Notes: generated by a model from the sequence alone, not told the origin. Counted from the stretch's first letter, positions 1-9,263 are shown. The stretch: DNA of 64,000 bases from UBA961 sp049317525 (GCA_049317525.1 JBMOIC010000012.1:6685-70684); one strand, 5' to 3'. Program-made: numbers and translations.

Positions 1-352
1 TCCCCGTAATCCCTAATTGATAATATAAATTGCCATAATTATTTACAAACTCTATTGTTTTTCCATTTACATCTACTTTATTTCTTTCTGCAATAGTTTT
101 AAATGTATTGTCACATGTCATCCCCAATAATGACCCAGCAACTAATAATCCTGGAGCCTTAATATCATTAAAGGTATCAATTGAACTTGATGTAAATATA
201 GATGATATATCATAAAAAGTTGAGTGTACATCTTCCTTAAGTGTAGAGTATAAAGTTATAGAATCTTTTTCATGGATTTCTGCATATATATCTATAACAG
301 AAATAAAGAAAATGAATACGCAGAAAAGTATTGTTCGGGGAGAGATAAACAT
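1..352 (-). CDS. Partial secreted or membrane protein, possibly PAP2-like (5' end only)
   Basis: An open frame starts at an ATG at 352 and runs without a stop to the window edge, giving the first 117 residues. It starts one base after the lysC stop codon, so it is probably the third gene of an acpS-lysC operon. Residues 1-24 form a signal peptide or first membrane segment (hydrophobic ILFCVFIFFISVIDIYA). Residues 66-80 are a second hydrophobic stretch. The sequence after it (TCDNTFKTIAERN) resembles the region before the catalytic motifs of bacterial PAP2-type phosphatases. Those motifs would lie outside the window, so the family is a guess; the coding call is firmer. Confidence 0.55.
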   Translation of the reverse strand, partial: MFISPRTILFCVFIFFISVIDIYAEIHEKDSITLYSTLKEDVHSTFYDISSIFTSSSIDTFNDIKAPGLLVAGSLLGMTCDNTFKTIAERNKVDVNGKTIEFVNNYGNLYYQLGITG

Positions 353-353
353 T

Positions 354-1703
354 CTATTGATTGATTAGTTCTGAATGCAATGATATCAAGGTTTGATGCA
401 AAGAATCCTGGTCTATAACAGCACATAAAGCATATTCAGATATGCCACTTAAAAGGATTGGCATAGAATTATGCCTACAAATTATGTCATTAAATATAGA
501 TAGTAAATCAGGATGTTTATTTAATACATTATTTGGTCCAATTGCTGCAATAAATGATTGTTCTTTAAATGATATTTCCCAATCTTTAAGGTTTTCGGCT
601 TTACTTAGGAAGTTAATTCTATCTAATGATATAACAGCATACATATTATTTTCAAGGCATCCAAAAGCATATATATCGCATTGCAATGTGTCCAGAAATT
701 CTCCGATAATTAACATTTTCTGTGTTATAGAAAAAGTTGGATGTGTAAAACAGACAAATCCAATGGCTTGCTTTGAAGTGATAGAAATGATTTTGGATGC
801 AGAATAGTTTGAATTAGAAACAATAACAGTTCCTTTTTCATGAGGTAAAAAAGTGTTTTTTACTATTACTGGAATATTATGTTTAATTGCAGGTAAAATT
901 GTTTCTGGATGTAATACTTTTGCACCAAAAAATGATAATAGTCTCGCTTCTTGAAAGCTCATTTGTTCGATAGTATGCGCATTAGGAATTAATTTTGGGT
1001 CGGCAGATGCTATGCCAGATACATCTGTCCAAATAATAATTTCCTGTGCTTCTACAGCCATTCCAATTAATGCTGCCGAAAAATCTGATCCACCGCGTCC
1101 CAGGGTTGTTATAATATCATTTGCATCACTTCCAATAAAACCTTGGGTAATGATAATATCCTTATGTTCACATTTGGGTATAATTGTTTTCTGGACTTGC
1201 AGAATCATTGAATCATATTCAATATGTGCCGAAGTATAAGTTGAATCTGTTTTCATAAATGATGCAGCATTAACCAATTCAGCATCTAATCCAATTTCCT
1301 TTACATATTCAGAAAAAATAAGAGTAGATAATAATTCCCCAAATGAACTTAATCGATCTAATGATCGTGAAGTACACTCACCAAGCAAAGATATTCCCTC
1401 ACAGAACTTATATATATCTTTGGCAATCAAAGCAAATTGAGTATCCAAAGTTGCACTATTAATATCCAGTGAAAACATTATATCTGAATGGAAATGAATG
1501 ATCTCTTCAATCAAAGATATTCTTTCTTTTTCATCAATATAAGCTGACTTTTTGGCAAGGTATAAAAGCTTATTGGTAATTCCAGAACAGGCTGATAAAA
1601 CAATTACCTGTTTTTTCCTTATATCATTTTGAATGATAGCAGCTACTTGCTTCATTGCTTCGGCTGTTCCAACTGATGTGCCACCAAACTTCATTACAAT
1701 CAT
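354..1703 (-). CDS. lysC: Aspartate kinase (monofunctional, LysC type)
   Basis: ATP-dependent phosphorylation of L-aspartate, the first step towards lysine, threonine, methionine and diaminopimelate; cytoplasmic. The N-terminus carries the amino-acid kinase signature KFGGTSVG (residues 5-12). TTLGRGGSDFSA lies near residue 200 and VLHPETILPAI near 260. The remaining ~160 residues are a C-terminal regulatory ACT region. The 449-residue length equals the usual monofunctional lysine-sensitive enzyme, and no homoserine dehydrogenase domain follows. The ATG overlaps the acpS stop codon in an ATGA arrangement, indicating translational coupling, and the next gene begins one base after its stop. Feedback control by lysine or threonine is likely from the ACT region but the effector cannot be read from sequence. 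Confidence 0.95.
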   Translation of the reverse strand: MIVMKFGGTSVGTAEAMKQVAAIIQNDIRKKQVIVLSACSGITNKLLYLAKKSAYIDEKERISLIEEIIHFHSDIMFSLDINSATLDTQFALIAKDIYKFCEGISLLGECTSRSLDRLSSFGELLSTLIFSEYVKEIGLDAELVNAASFMKTDSTYTSAHIEYDSMILQVQKTIIPKCEHKDIIITQGFIGSDANDIITTLGRGGSDFSAALIGMAVEAQEIIIWTDVSGIASADPKLIPNAHTIEQMSFQEARLLSFFGAKVLHPETILPAIKHNIPVIVKNTFLPHEKGTVIVSNSNYSASKIISITSKQAIGFVCFTHPTFSITQKMLIIGEFLDTLQCDIYAFGCLENNMYAVISLDRINFLSKAENLKDWEISFKEQSFIAAIGPNNVLNKHPDLLSIFNDIICRHNSMPILLSGISEYALCAVIDQDSLHQTLISLHSELINQ

Positions 1704-2131
1704 ATACTTTGCCCAATAAATGATTGTGATATTGTATGTAATAATGGTTCGATTTTTTCATCTTTTGATATTATTACAATTGCAATAGCCATGTGATTAG
1801 TATGAGAAATTGATAGGTTGATTTGGGAGTCTTTTATTAGTTCTTTAATTGAATCATTGATAATTATGATTGGTTTTCCATGCATATCATGAGATATTTC
1901 TAATGACAAAAAAGAGCACTGTTGTCCAATTCCAGTACCTAATGCTTTACTAAATGCTTCTTTTGCGGAAAAAAAACCGGTATAATGTGGTATACAATTT
2001 TGTGAAAAAGACTCACAATATGCAATTTCACTTGAAGTATAAATTCTTGATAAAAAAGATTGACCATACTTATCAATTGAATCTTTTATTCTAGAAACTT
2101 CTGTTATATCTATTCCGATGCCAATTATCAT
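1700..2131 (-). CDS. acpS: Holo-[acyl-carrier-protein] synthase
   Basis: Transfers 4'-phosphopantetheine from CoA to apo-ACP, activating fatty acid synthesis. Family hallmarks are visible: GIGIDITEVSRI at the N-terminus with the metal-binding Asp8, FSAKEAFSKALGTG with Glu58, and the closing SISHTNHMAIA strand. At 143 residues it is slightly longer than the usual 120-130 because of a short C-terminal tail. It is first in an operon-like run with lysC (4-base ATGA overlap) and the partial gene beyond. The divergent gene at 2306 leaves 174 bases for promoters of both units. Confidence 0.93.
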   Translation of the reverse strand: MIIGIGIDITEVSRIKDSIDKYGQSFLSRIYTSSEIAYCESFSQNCIPHYTGFFSAKEAFSKALGTGIGQQCSFLSLEISHDMHGKPIIIINDSIKELIKDSQINLSISHTNHMAIAIVIISKDEKIEPLLHTISQSFIGQSI

Positions 2132-2305
2132 AATTCTATAATTAATCTCTGTTGATAGTAATGTAAAATAATCTCTTTATCTGCCAATATTAAGAAATAT
2201 CCAAAAACTAATATTTAAATGTAATATGAATAAGTTGATTATGGATGTTTTTACCGTATACTTGCCAACAAAAAAATATTAATAGTTATTTCATGGATCT
2301 ATATT

Positions 2306-3499
2306 ATGCTTTTGGAAGATCAGGAATATTTTGCGAATCATTTATACTCTGCAGAAAGACATCATTCTTTTATAAAAAAACTAGAACAAAATATTGGGGC
2401 ATCGATTGATTTTAGAATTGCAGAAATGCCAATTTTTGTCAATAATTCATTAAGAAAGAAATTAGAAAATTACGCCAAAGAAATTATCATTGAATGTATA
2501 GATCTTAAGAGTGATTCTAGATATGATAATCAAATACCAGAATTATATAAAGTTCCACATCAATCTTCAAAACCTCTTTTTTCTGTTGTTGATTTTGCAA
2601 TTACTCAAGATGCAGATGGCGAATATATACCTAAAGTAGTTGAATTACAGGGCTTTCCTTCACTCTTTGGATATCAGTATTTTTATGCAAATACAATATT
2701 GCAAGAATATCCATTTTCGAATAATTATAGTACAAATTTATCTGATTATACAAATGAAGAATATATTTCATTGTTGAAAGAATCACTAATTAGTTCATAT
2801 CATCCTGATGAAACATGTTTATTGGAATATAAACCTGAACAGCAAAAAACAAGACCAGATTTTATTGCTTTACAGAAATTAACTGGCATTCAAACAACTG
2901 ATATTGAAGAAGTTAAAAAAGAAGGAAATAAATTATTTCATCAAAGAAATGGAAAATGGGTTCAGTTAAAAAGAGTATTTAATAGAGCAATAGTGGACGA
3001 ATTACAAGAGAAACATGCAAAGTTGAATTTTCATTGGAATGAAGAATTAGATATAGAATGGGCAGGACATCCTAATTGGTTCTTTACCATCAGTAAGAAC
3101 TCAATGCCTTATTTAAAGCATCAATCGATTCCAACAACAGTTTTCTTATCTGAGATAGAAAATATTCCAGATAATCTGGAACCTTTTGTTCTTAAATCGT
3201 TGTTTTCCTTTTCTGGTAAAGGTGTTAATGTACATCCAAGCAAAAATGATATTGATTTAATACCTGATAATATGAGAAGTCAGTATATACTTCAATCTAA
3301 AATCAGTTATGCAGATTGCATATATACTCCTGAAGGAAAGAACAAGGTTGAAATAAGAATAATGTTGATTTGGCCAGAACATTACGATGTACCCATTCCT
3401 ATGATGTCACTTGCAAGAACAGGTAGAGGTCCAATGATGGGAGTTAGATATAACAATATACCGTGGACGGGTTCAACCGGATGTCTTTTTAGAAATTAG
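2306..3499 (+). CDS. Conserved protein of unknown function with ATP-grasp-like C-terminal half
   Basis: I cannot assign a function. The 397-residue soluble protein has no signal peptide or membrane segment. Blocks that look conserved are KVVELQGFPSLFGYQ (about 110-124), QQKTRPDF, EWAGHPNWFF, FVLKSLFSFSGKGVNVHP (about 292-309) and EIRIMLIWP, followed by a Gly/Arg-rich end (LARTGRGPMMGV, WTGSTG). The lysine-then-glycine-rich loop followed by an E-x-R strand resembles the nucleotide-binding subdomain of ATP-grasp ligases; I infer an ATP-dependent ligase or kinase-like enzyme. From memory, similar proteins occur in Bacteroidota. It is the first gene of a rightward run, 132 bases before the favoured sigma-factor start, and has its own divergent promoter region shared with acpS. 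Confidence 0.75.
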   Translation: MLLEDQEYFANHLYSAERHHSFIKKLEQNIGASIDFRIAEMPIFVNNSLRKKLENYAKEIIIECIDLKSDSRYDNQIPELYKVPHQSSKPLFSVVDFAITQDADGEYIPKVVELQGFPSLFGYQYFYANTILQEYPFSNNYSTNLSDYTNEEYISLLKESLISSYHPDETCLLEYKPEQQKTRPDFIALQKLTGIQTTDIEEVKKEGNKLFHQRNGKWVQLKRVFNRAIVDELQEKHAKLNFHWNEELDIEWAGHPNWFFTISKNSMPYLKHQSIPTTVFLSEIENIPDNLEPFVLKSLFSFSGKGVNVHPSKNDIDLIPDNMRSQYILQSKISYADCIYTPEGKNKVEIRIMLIWPEHYDVPIPMMSLARTGRGPMMGVRYNNIPWTGSTGCLFRN

Positions 3500-3631
3500 T
3501 GGATTGACTAGTTATTTCTATCTTTAGATACTGTTGTGAATTCTCTTTATATTTTAGAAATTGATAAGTTTGCACTTACTAATGAAGAAATTTATTTGGA
3601 AACTTATTCCAAAGTACAAAGTAATACCCTA

Positions 3632-4204
3632 ATGAATAGTACACAAAGTAAGCAATCATTGTTCGAGCAGGAAGCACTTCCACACATGAATGCATTATAC
3701 AGCTTTGCTGTAAGATTGTGTAGAGATAGAGATGATGCAAGTGATTTATTGCAGGAAACTTTTTTAAAAGGTTATCGTTTTTTTGACAAATTTGAAACTG
3801 GTACAAATTGCAAAGCATGGCTTTTTAGAATATTAAAAAACACATATATAAATCAATATCGAAAAGATAAAAAAGAACCAGATACTATCGAATACGATAC
3901 TATTGAAGAGTTTTATGATTTAATTAGAAGTGAGTCTTCAGAATCTACAGATCTTCAAAAAAGAATTTTTGACAATCTATTAGACGATGAAATTTCGATC
4001 GCTTTGGACTCCTTACCGGAATCATTTAGAACAGCTATCATCTTATGTGATTTAGAAGGAATGACTTATGATGAAATTTCAGAAATCCTAGAATGCCCAA
4101 TTGGAACTGTTAGGTCAAGGCTTCACAGAGCTAGAAATATTTTAGCATCTAAACTGATAAAGTATGCCAAAAACCGTGGTTATGATACCCAGCAATATGA
4201 ATAA
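3632..4204 (+). CDS. ECF-type RNA polymerase sigma factor (RpoE-like)
   Basis: Directs RNA polymerase to an alternative regulon. Region 2 is seen as FAVRLCRDRDDASDLLQETF and KFETGTNCKAWLFRILKN. Region 4 is LDSLPESFRTAIILCDLEG followed by the helix-turn-helix MTYDEISEILECPIGTVRSR. The frame stays open upstream to a GTG at 3536, which would give 222 residues. I prefer the ATG at 3632 because it gives the standard ~190 residues and starts just before the conserved FEQEALPHMNALY block. The probable anti-sigma factor follows 42 bases later and a thioredoxin after that, so the three likely form one operon whose sigma factor autoregulates it. Confidence 0.93.
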   Translation: MNSTQSKQSLFEQEALPHMNALYSFAVRLCRDRDDASDLLQETFLKGYRFFDKFETGTNCKAWLFRILKNTYINQYRKDKKEPDTIEYDTIEEFYDLIRSESSESTDLQKRIFDNLLDDEISIALDSLPESFRTAIILCDLEGMTYDEISEILECPIGTVRSRLHRARNILASKLIKYAKNRGYDTQQYE

Positions 4205-4246
4205 TAAAATTAATTAATATTTTTTTTTACAACTTTAAGTACTACA

Positions 4247-5140
4247 GTGAATTACAAGCAACAAGAACTCGAAGAGATTCTCACATCTTTAATAGATGGG
4301 GAATATATTGCCCCAGATCTTAGAGCAGAGCTTCTGAAACGTCTTGATTCTAACACTGAGTTACGCGTAGCACATTCAATTCAAACGGCAACCAAAAACA
4401 TCTTGATTAATCGCAAAGATGCATTGAGCCTTCATGCCCCCCTAGACGTTCAAATGGCAATTCAAAGAAATTTTGCCAATGAAAAATTAATGAATTCTGC
4501 AGAGCATTCATCTACATTTGAAAGAGCATTTAACAATGTATATAATGCAATACTTAATATTTTCCTTAAGCCTGTAATTGCCTTCCCTTTAGGCATAATT
4601 ATTGGTATATCGGGCTATTTACTGTATAATCAATCCTCTATTGATTCCGAAATATTTTCCCATATAAATATCACTCACAATGGCAATGATAATTTATGTT
4701 TTCAAGCATATAATAATTTTCATTCTTTGGAGCAGGGCAATTTACCGCTGCAAATGCTAACCAATAATAAAGATGAATTATCTATATTCTTTAAAGAAAA
4801 AGGCGTTAGTTATCCAGTTTTTTACCCAGATATTGATGCAGAATTACAGGGTGGTGTTGTTTCTGACTATAAAGGTGTTAAATTGGCCCACTTTGTTTTT
4901 AAAGTAGGCGATAAATTTGTATACATGTACGAAGTGCCAAATCAGATGATAGATAACCATAATCTGCAAATCAATCCAAAAGCTATAGAAATAGTTAATA
5001 AAGCTGATTGGTATTGGGAGAAAGAAAAAGGTTCCAATAATACAATGGTATTATGGCGTATAAAATCTAATATGTGTTCAATCGTCACAAATCTTCGTAT
5101 GGATCAACTCTCAGCACTTATTCACGTTAAGGAATCCTGA
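4247..5140 (+). CDS. Probable single-pass membrane anti-sigma factor
   Basis: Inferred to hold the adjacent ECF sigma factor at the membrane. The cytoplasmic N-terminus (1-105) resembles anti-sigma domains: it opens with LEEILTSLIDGEY followed by a run of helices. One transmembrane segment lies at about 109-127 (PVIAFPLGIIIGISGYLLY). The C-terminal ~170 residues would be periplasmic and are not a domain I recognise. The H-x3-C-x2-C zinc motif of the zf-HC2/ZAS class is missing, so any sigma binding would be zinc-independent. The start is a GTG, since no ATG is near. The next gene begins two bases after the stop, strongly suggesting co-translation with the thioredoxin. Confidence 0.75.
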   Translation: MNYKQQELEEILTSLIDGEYIAPDLRAELLKRLDSNTELRVAHSIQTATKNILINRKDALSLHAPLDVQMAIQRNFANEKLMNSAEHSSTFERAFNNVYNAILNIFLKPVIAFPLGIIIGISGYLLYNQSSIDSEIFSHINITHNGNDNLCFQAYNNFHSLEQGNLPLQMLTNNKDELSIFFKEKGVSYPVFYPDIDAELQGGVVSDYKGVKLAHFVFKVGDKFVYMYEVPNQMIDNHNLQINPKAIEIVNKADWYWEKEKGSNNTMVLWRIKSNMCSIVTNLRMDQLSALIHVKES

Positions 5141-5141
5141 T

Positions 5142-5723
5142 ATGAATTGCTTTCAGGGCACATCACATCGTCGTTTAGCATTAATATGTACCTTTTTATT
5201 AGGAACATTTACTTCCGTCCAAGTTTATGCTCAAACTGCCGACAATACACCAAAAGTCAAGGTTTTTCCTATTGAAACAGTTAATAAATCAACGGTTCCT
5301 GGTAAGGTATCCTCTTTTACATGGAAAGATGGAACCAATTTGAGTAATTTAATTCAGTATGGAGCTGGAAAGGTAATATTCCTGAACTTTTGGGCAACGT
5401 GGTGTCCTCCTTGCAGAAAAGAAATCCCAGATATCATCGAGCTTTCCAAAGAGTTTTCTGAAAATGAAGTTCTAGTTTTAGGTGTTTCAATGGATAGAGA
5501 TGATGATGCATTAAAAACTGTTAGTAAATTTGTACGCTTAAAAAACATGCCTTATACAGTACTAGTTGGCAATGATCAAGTTGCAGATGCTTTCGATGGA
5601 ATTGGAGCCATTCCAACTACATTTATTATTAAAGCAGATGGAAGTATTTCAGAAAAGATAGTTGGTGCAAGAAGCAAAGAAGATTTTAAGTCTGCAATAA
5701 TGCGTGCAATGATAAAAAAATAA
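5142..5723 (+). CDS. TlpA/ResA-family periplasmic thioredoxin
   Basis: A membrane-anchored or periplasmic thiol-disulfide oxidoreductase that would reduce or isomerise disulfides, for example in cytochrome c maturation. Residues 12-30 form a signal peptide or anchor (ALICTFLLGTFTSVQVYA). The thioredoxin domain carries the active site WCPPC at 87-91 and the cis-proline at 158 in GAIPTTF. Length (193) fits ResA/TlpA proteins. AAGGA lies about nine bases before the ATG. It is the last gene of the sigma/anti-sigma operon and is followed by a terminator at 5747. Placing a redox protein behind an ECF pair suggests, but does not prove, that the regulon answers envelope redox stress. Confidence 0.9.
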   Translation: MNCFQGTSHRRLALICTFLLGTFTSVQVYAQTADNTPKVKVFPIETVNKSTVPGKVSSFTWKDGTNLSNLIQYGAGKVIFLNFWATWCPPCRKEIPDIIELSKEFSENEVLVLGVSMDRDDDALKTVSKFVRLKNMPYTVLVGNDQVADAFDGIGAIPTTFIIKADGSISEKIVGARSKEDFKSAIMRAMIKK

Positions 5724-5746
5724 TTCGTTCTACATAAAATGTATTG

Positions 5747-5776
5747 AACCCCAAAAAGTTTTTTTTGGGGTTTTTT
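5747..5776 (+). terminator. Rho-independent terminator after the sigma/anti-sigma/thioredoxin operon
   Basis: The inverted repeat ACCCCAAAAA / TTTTTTGGGGT has a minimal loop and is followed by a T run. It lies 23 bases after the thioredoxin stop, and the convergent DUF58 gene ends inside the T run. Confidence 0.7.
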
Positions 5777-6668
5777 ATTGTCTATTTCTTTTAAATAGAT
5801 ATTCTCTTAAAGCTATTGCATATGGCTGAGAGGTATCAATTTGCAAATATTCTACGCCTCTAATTCTACATTCATGTTTTAACTGAATCACAAAACGCTG
5901 AAATTCTTCTGTGTACGATTTCTTAATTTGATATGGCTGAGTAATTAACTCTTCACCAGTTTCTATATCTTTAAAATTAGCATCTGCACCAAAATCGAAA
6001 TCTTTTTCTCTTGGATCTAGAACCTGAATCGCAATCACTTCATGGCCATTGTGTCTAAAATGTTTTAGAGCTTGTACAATAGATTGGATATCATCAAAAA
6101 AATCGCTGATAACTATTACCATACCTCTTTTGGGTAATTGATCAGCAAGCTTATGCAATGCATCCGAAGTGCCAGTTTGCATTGATGGGACAGCGGATCC
6201 TAAAATTTTAAGTATTTCTTGAAGATGGGAAGGTTTCTTTTTGGGGGGTAAAAAATTCACTAAATCTGTATTATATAGTGCTAGTCCGGCAGCATCTTGT
6301 TGTTTCATCATCAAATAGCAGAAAGACGCAGCCAAACAAGCAGCATAATCGAATTTAGTAATATTTCCTTTTGAAGCATAATTCATCGATGCACTGGAAT
6401 CAACTACAACTGTACAACGTAAATTGGTTTCTTCTTCGAATTGCTTGATATAATATCGATTAGTTCTTCCTACAATTTTCCAATCTAAATATCTTAAATC
6501 ATCCCCTGGATGATATTGTCTGTGTTCGGCAAATTCTACACTAAAACCATGATATGGTGATTTATGCAAACCAGACATAAAGCCTTCGACTATCAGCCTA
6601 GCTTTAATTTCAATTGATCCCAAACTTGAAACAGCTTCGGGGCTTAGATATTTGTGTGAATTATACAT
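5775..6668 (-). CDS. DUF58 domain protein (vWA-like)
   Basis: Member of the DUF58 family, whose C-terminal half has a von Willebrand A-like fold. These proteins usually accompany MoxR-type AAA+ ATPases in chaperone-like or envelope-stress loci. The family signature is plain: EFAEHRQYHPGDDLRYLDWK (about 44-63) followed by the MIDAS-like VVVDSSASM (about 87-95) and VIVISDFFDD. I chose ATG 6668 (MYNSHKYLSPEAV); a further 26 codons are open upstream but lie inside the preceding gene and do not look like family sequence. The start overlaps the end of the aminotransferase gene by eight bases, suggesting coupling. No MoxR ATPase is adjacent here, unlike most DUF58 loci. Confidence 0.9.
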   Translation of the reverse strand: MYNSHKYLSPEAVSSLGSIEIKARLIVEGFMSGLHKSPYHGFSVEFAEHRQYHPGDDLRYLDWKIVGRTNRYYIKQFEEETNLRCTVVVDSSASMNYASKGNITKFDYAACLAASFCYLMMKQQDAAGLALYNTDLVNFLPPKKKPSHLQEILKILGSAVPSMQTGTSDALHKLADQLPKRGMVIVISDFFDDIQSIVQALKHFRHNGHEVIAIQVLDPREKDFDFGADANFKDIETGEELITQPYQIKKSYTEEFQRFVIQLKHECRIRGVEYLQIDTSQPYAIALREYLFKRNRQ

Positions 6669-7869
6669 TTTTTTGATTTTGTAAAGAAGAAATCCCCTCG
6701 GCAAGACGCAATATCCCTTTTTGAAGTGTTTGTTCAGAAGCAGCAAAAGAAATTCTTATTGAATTTGGATTGCCAAATGCACTACCAGGAACTAAGGCCA
6801 ACAAAAATCTATCTAATAAATAACTACAAAATATTGCATCGTCTTCAATGCCTGCATCAACAAGAATTGATCCTAATTCAATAAAAACATAAAAAGCACC
6901 ATCAGGAATATGAAATCTAATACCTGGTATTGTTGACAGTAAATCACAAACCAAGTGTTTTCTAAGAGAAAATGCTTTACGCATGTTTTCTACATCATGA
7001 TCTCCACCAATTAAAGCACCAAGCGCTGCTTTTTGCGCAATAGAACATGGATGGGAAGTACTTTGTCCTTGTACTTTAGATGCTTCTTTAAAAACATGCT
7101 CTGGGGCATTCATATAGCCTATACGCCATCCTGTCATTGCATATGCTTTCGATACCCCATTAACGGTGATTACTCTATGAGCTATAGATTCAATAGCACC
7201 CGGAGAAAAGTGTTTAATCTCACCGAATGATATCTTCTCATAAATTTCATCACTAATAATATAACAATCATGATCTTGTAATACAGCTGCTAAGTCTCTT
7301 ATTTCTTGCTCTGTATACATGATTCCAGTAGGATTGGAAGGACTATTTAAGATAACACATTTAGTGTTATTTGTTAAATGAGCCTGCAATTGCAAAGGAG
7401 TAACTTTATATACTTGTTCAAATGAAGCTTGAATGATAATCGGTGTGGCACCAGTTAATGCTACCATAGCAGGATAACTAACCCAATATGGAGCAAAGAT
7501 CAATACTTCATCGCCTTCATTACATATAGCATTCAGCACATTATAGATACATTGTTTAGCTCCACCAGAAATTAAGATCGTTGACTGGCTAACAAATTTA
7601 ATATCATTATCATTAATAAATTTATTAGCAACAGCTTCTCTTAATTCTATAATACCATCGGATTCTGTATAATGAGTAAAATTCTGTGCAATTGCATGTA
7701 ATGCTGCTTGCTTAGCACATTCTGGTGTATCAAAATCAGGTTCTCCTACAGAGAGCGAGACAATATCTAAACCCTGCTTCTTTAATCTTTTTGCTTTATT
7801 TGATATTGCCAAAGTTTGCGCTTCCTGTGCAGCTAAAACTCGGTATGATAAATGTGAACTCAAAATCAC
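6661..7869 (-). CDS. aspC: Class I/II PLP-dependent aminotransferase, aspartate aminotransferase type
   Basis: Transfers amino groups between an amino acid, probably aspartate, and 2-oxoglutarate. The fold-type I landmarks are present: SVGEPDFDTP (substrate-binding glycine), NSPSNPTG, SDEIYEKI (PLP-pyridine Asp), and NGVSKAYAMTGWRIGY, whose Lys forms the internal aldimine; the closing Arg is in SIRISFAAS. The 402-residue length is normal for the I-gamma aspartate aminotransferases. Specificity for aspartate over other amino acids is inferred from family resemblance. Its 3' end overlaps the DUF58 gene by eight bases. The 200 bases between it and the divergent xseA hold both promoters. Confidence 0.9.
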   Translation of the reverse strand: MILSSHLSYRVLAAQEAQTLAISNKAKRLKKQGLDIVSLSVGEPDFDTPECAKQAALHAIAQNFTHYTESDGIIELREAVANKFINDNDIKFVSQSTILISGGAKQCIYNVLNAICNEGDEVLIFAPYWVSYPAMVALTGATPIIIQASFEQVYKVTPLQLQAHLTNNTKCVILNSPSNPTGIMYTEQEIRDLAAVLQDHDCYIISDEIYEKISFGEIKHFSPGAIESIAHRVITVNGVSKAYAMTGWRIGYMNAPEHVFKEASKVQGQSTSHPCSIAQKAALGALIGGDHDVENMRKAFSLRKHLVCDLLSTIPGIRFHIPDGAFYVFIELGSILVDAGIEDDAIFCSYLLDRFLLALVPGSAFGNPNSIRISFAASEQTLQKGILRLAEGISSLQNQKNV

Positions 7870-8069
7870 TTCCTCTATGCTTTATTTTTCTTTATGCTTA
7901 GGCATTCAAAGATTCAAATGCCAATAATATGCCAAATTACAATAAACGAAGGATATCCCCAAGGCTTATAAATAGGCACCTTCATCAAACATTTAAGAAT
8001 GTTTTCACTTCGTTTCCCATATGTAATTAAAATTCATAATTTGTTTTTATTAATAATGAGATGTAAGAA

Positions 8070-9263
8070 ATGCATATGGAAAAAAAACCACTAACAGTAA
8101 GCCAAATAACAGGAACAATTAAATCATTATTAGATGGAATGGGAATTCTTTCAATAACTGGAGAAATTTCTAATTTCAAATTGCATTCTTCTGGACACCG
8201 GTATTTTTCTTTAAAAGATGATGCCGCACAAATTTCTGCTGTCATGTGGCGGGGCAAAACCATTGCATTTCCATTACAAGATGGCATGAAAGTATTAGCA
8301 ATAGGTACGGTTTCAGTTTATCCTCCGCAAGGAAAATATCAATTAGATTGTATATCAATTGTCCCTTTGGGTACTGGCGATCTTTACATGGCTTTCGAGG
8401 AATTAAAATTAAAACTTGGACGAGAAGGTTTATTTGATATTTCCCGAAAAAAACCTATTCCAGTATTTGCTAAAAACATTGGTATTATTACTTCTCCAAC
8501 AGGTGCAGCTGTTCAAGATATTTTAACTACACTTAAACGAAGAAGCCCATTATCCGAAATTCTCTTAAGGCCTACTTTAGTTCAAGGTGATTCTGCAATT
8601 GAAGATATTAAAAATGCTATCATTGAATTGCAATCATACAATTGCGACATCATAATCCTAGCTAGGGGCGGAGGTTCTATCGAAGACTTATGGGCTTTCA
8701 ATTCTGAAGTAGTTGCAAGAACAATTGCCAATTGTTCCATACCAATTATAGCCGGAATTGGACATGAAACCGATTTCACAATTGCTGATTTTGTAGCAGA
8801 TCACCGTGCAGCTACTCCAACAGCTGCCGCTGAATTAGCAACCTCTATTACAATCTCAGATTTTATTCATTTTATTGATAATACAGAGAATTCGATAAAA
8901 AAAGTGATATCCCAAACCATATCTCAGAAAAAAGAATTAGTACTTAGATATGAACAACATTCAGGTTTTAAATTTGTAAAAGATTCTATTCGATATGCGA
9001 TTCAAAAAACAGATGATCTAGAAACTAGATTATTTCAAAATAGTCAAAGAACTCTAGCCGATCACAAAAAAGGATTTTTTGCATTAGAACAATATTTTAA
9101 TGCTCTATATCCATTACAACCACTCAAAAAAGGATTTGCTTTACTGCAAAAAGATGGTAAAACAATTACATCTAACGAACAATTATGCACACATGATATC
9201 ATTACAATTCAAAGAGAATTCAGCACTTCTACTGCTCAGATATTATCCAATTCACTCGAATAA
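8070..9263 (+). CDS. xseA: Exodeoxyribonuclease VII large subunit
   Basis: Catalytic subunit of ExoVII, which degrades single-stranded DNA to acid-soluble oligonucleotides. Residues 5-100 form an OB-fold (SITGEISNFKLHSSGHRYFSLKD). The catalytic domain follows, with IGIITSPTGAAVQDI, LARGGGSIEDLWAFN (about 198-212), IAGIGHETDFTIADFVAD and the conserved HRAATPTAAAE. A helical stretch and the family's C-terminal GFALL segment end the protein. At 397 residues it is at the short end of the family, with a reduced coiled-coil arm. The small subunit xseB is not next to it. Start could also be the second ATG at 8076. Confidence 0.93.
   Translation: MHMEKKPLTVSQITGTIKSLLDGMGILSITGEISNFKLHSSGHRYFSLKDDAAQISAVMWRGKTIAFPLQDGMKVLAIGTVSVYPPQGKYQLDCISIVPLGTGDLYMAFEELKLKLGREGLFDISRKKPIPVFAKNIGIITSPTGAAVQDILTTLKRRSPLSEILLRPTLVQGDSAIEDIKNAIIELQSYNCDIIILARGGGSIEDLWAFNSEVVARTIANCSIPIIAGIGHETDFTIADFVADHRAATPTAAAELATSITISDFIHFIDNTENSIKKVISQTISQKKELVLRYEQHSGFKFVKDSIRYAIQKTDDLETRLFQNSQRTLADHKKGFFALEQYFNALYPLQPLKKGFALLQKDGKTITSNEQLCTHDIITIQREFSTSTAQILSNSLE

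Noticed and set aside
1012..1239. Small plus-strand frame inside lysC
   Set aside because: It lies opposite the conserved catalytic part of the kinase and looks like nothing known.
3536..3631. GTG start for the ECF sigma factor
   Set aside because: The 32 additional residues are not family-like, whereas the ATG at 3632 gives a standard-length protein. It cannot be fully excluded.
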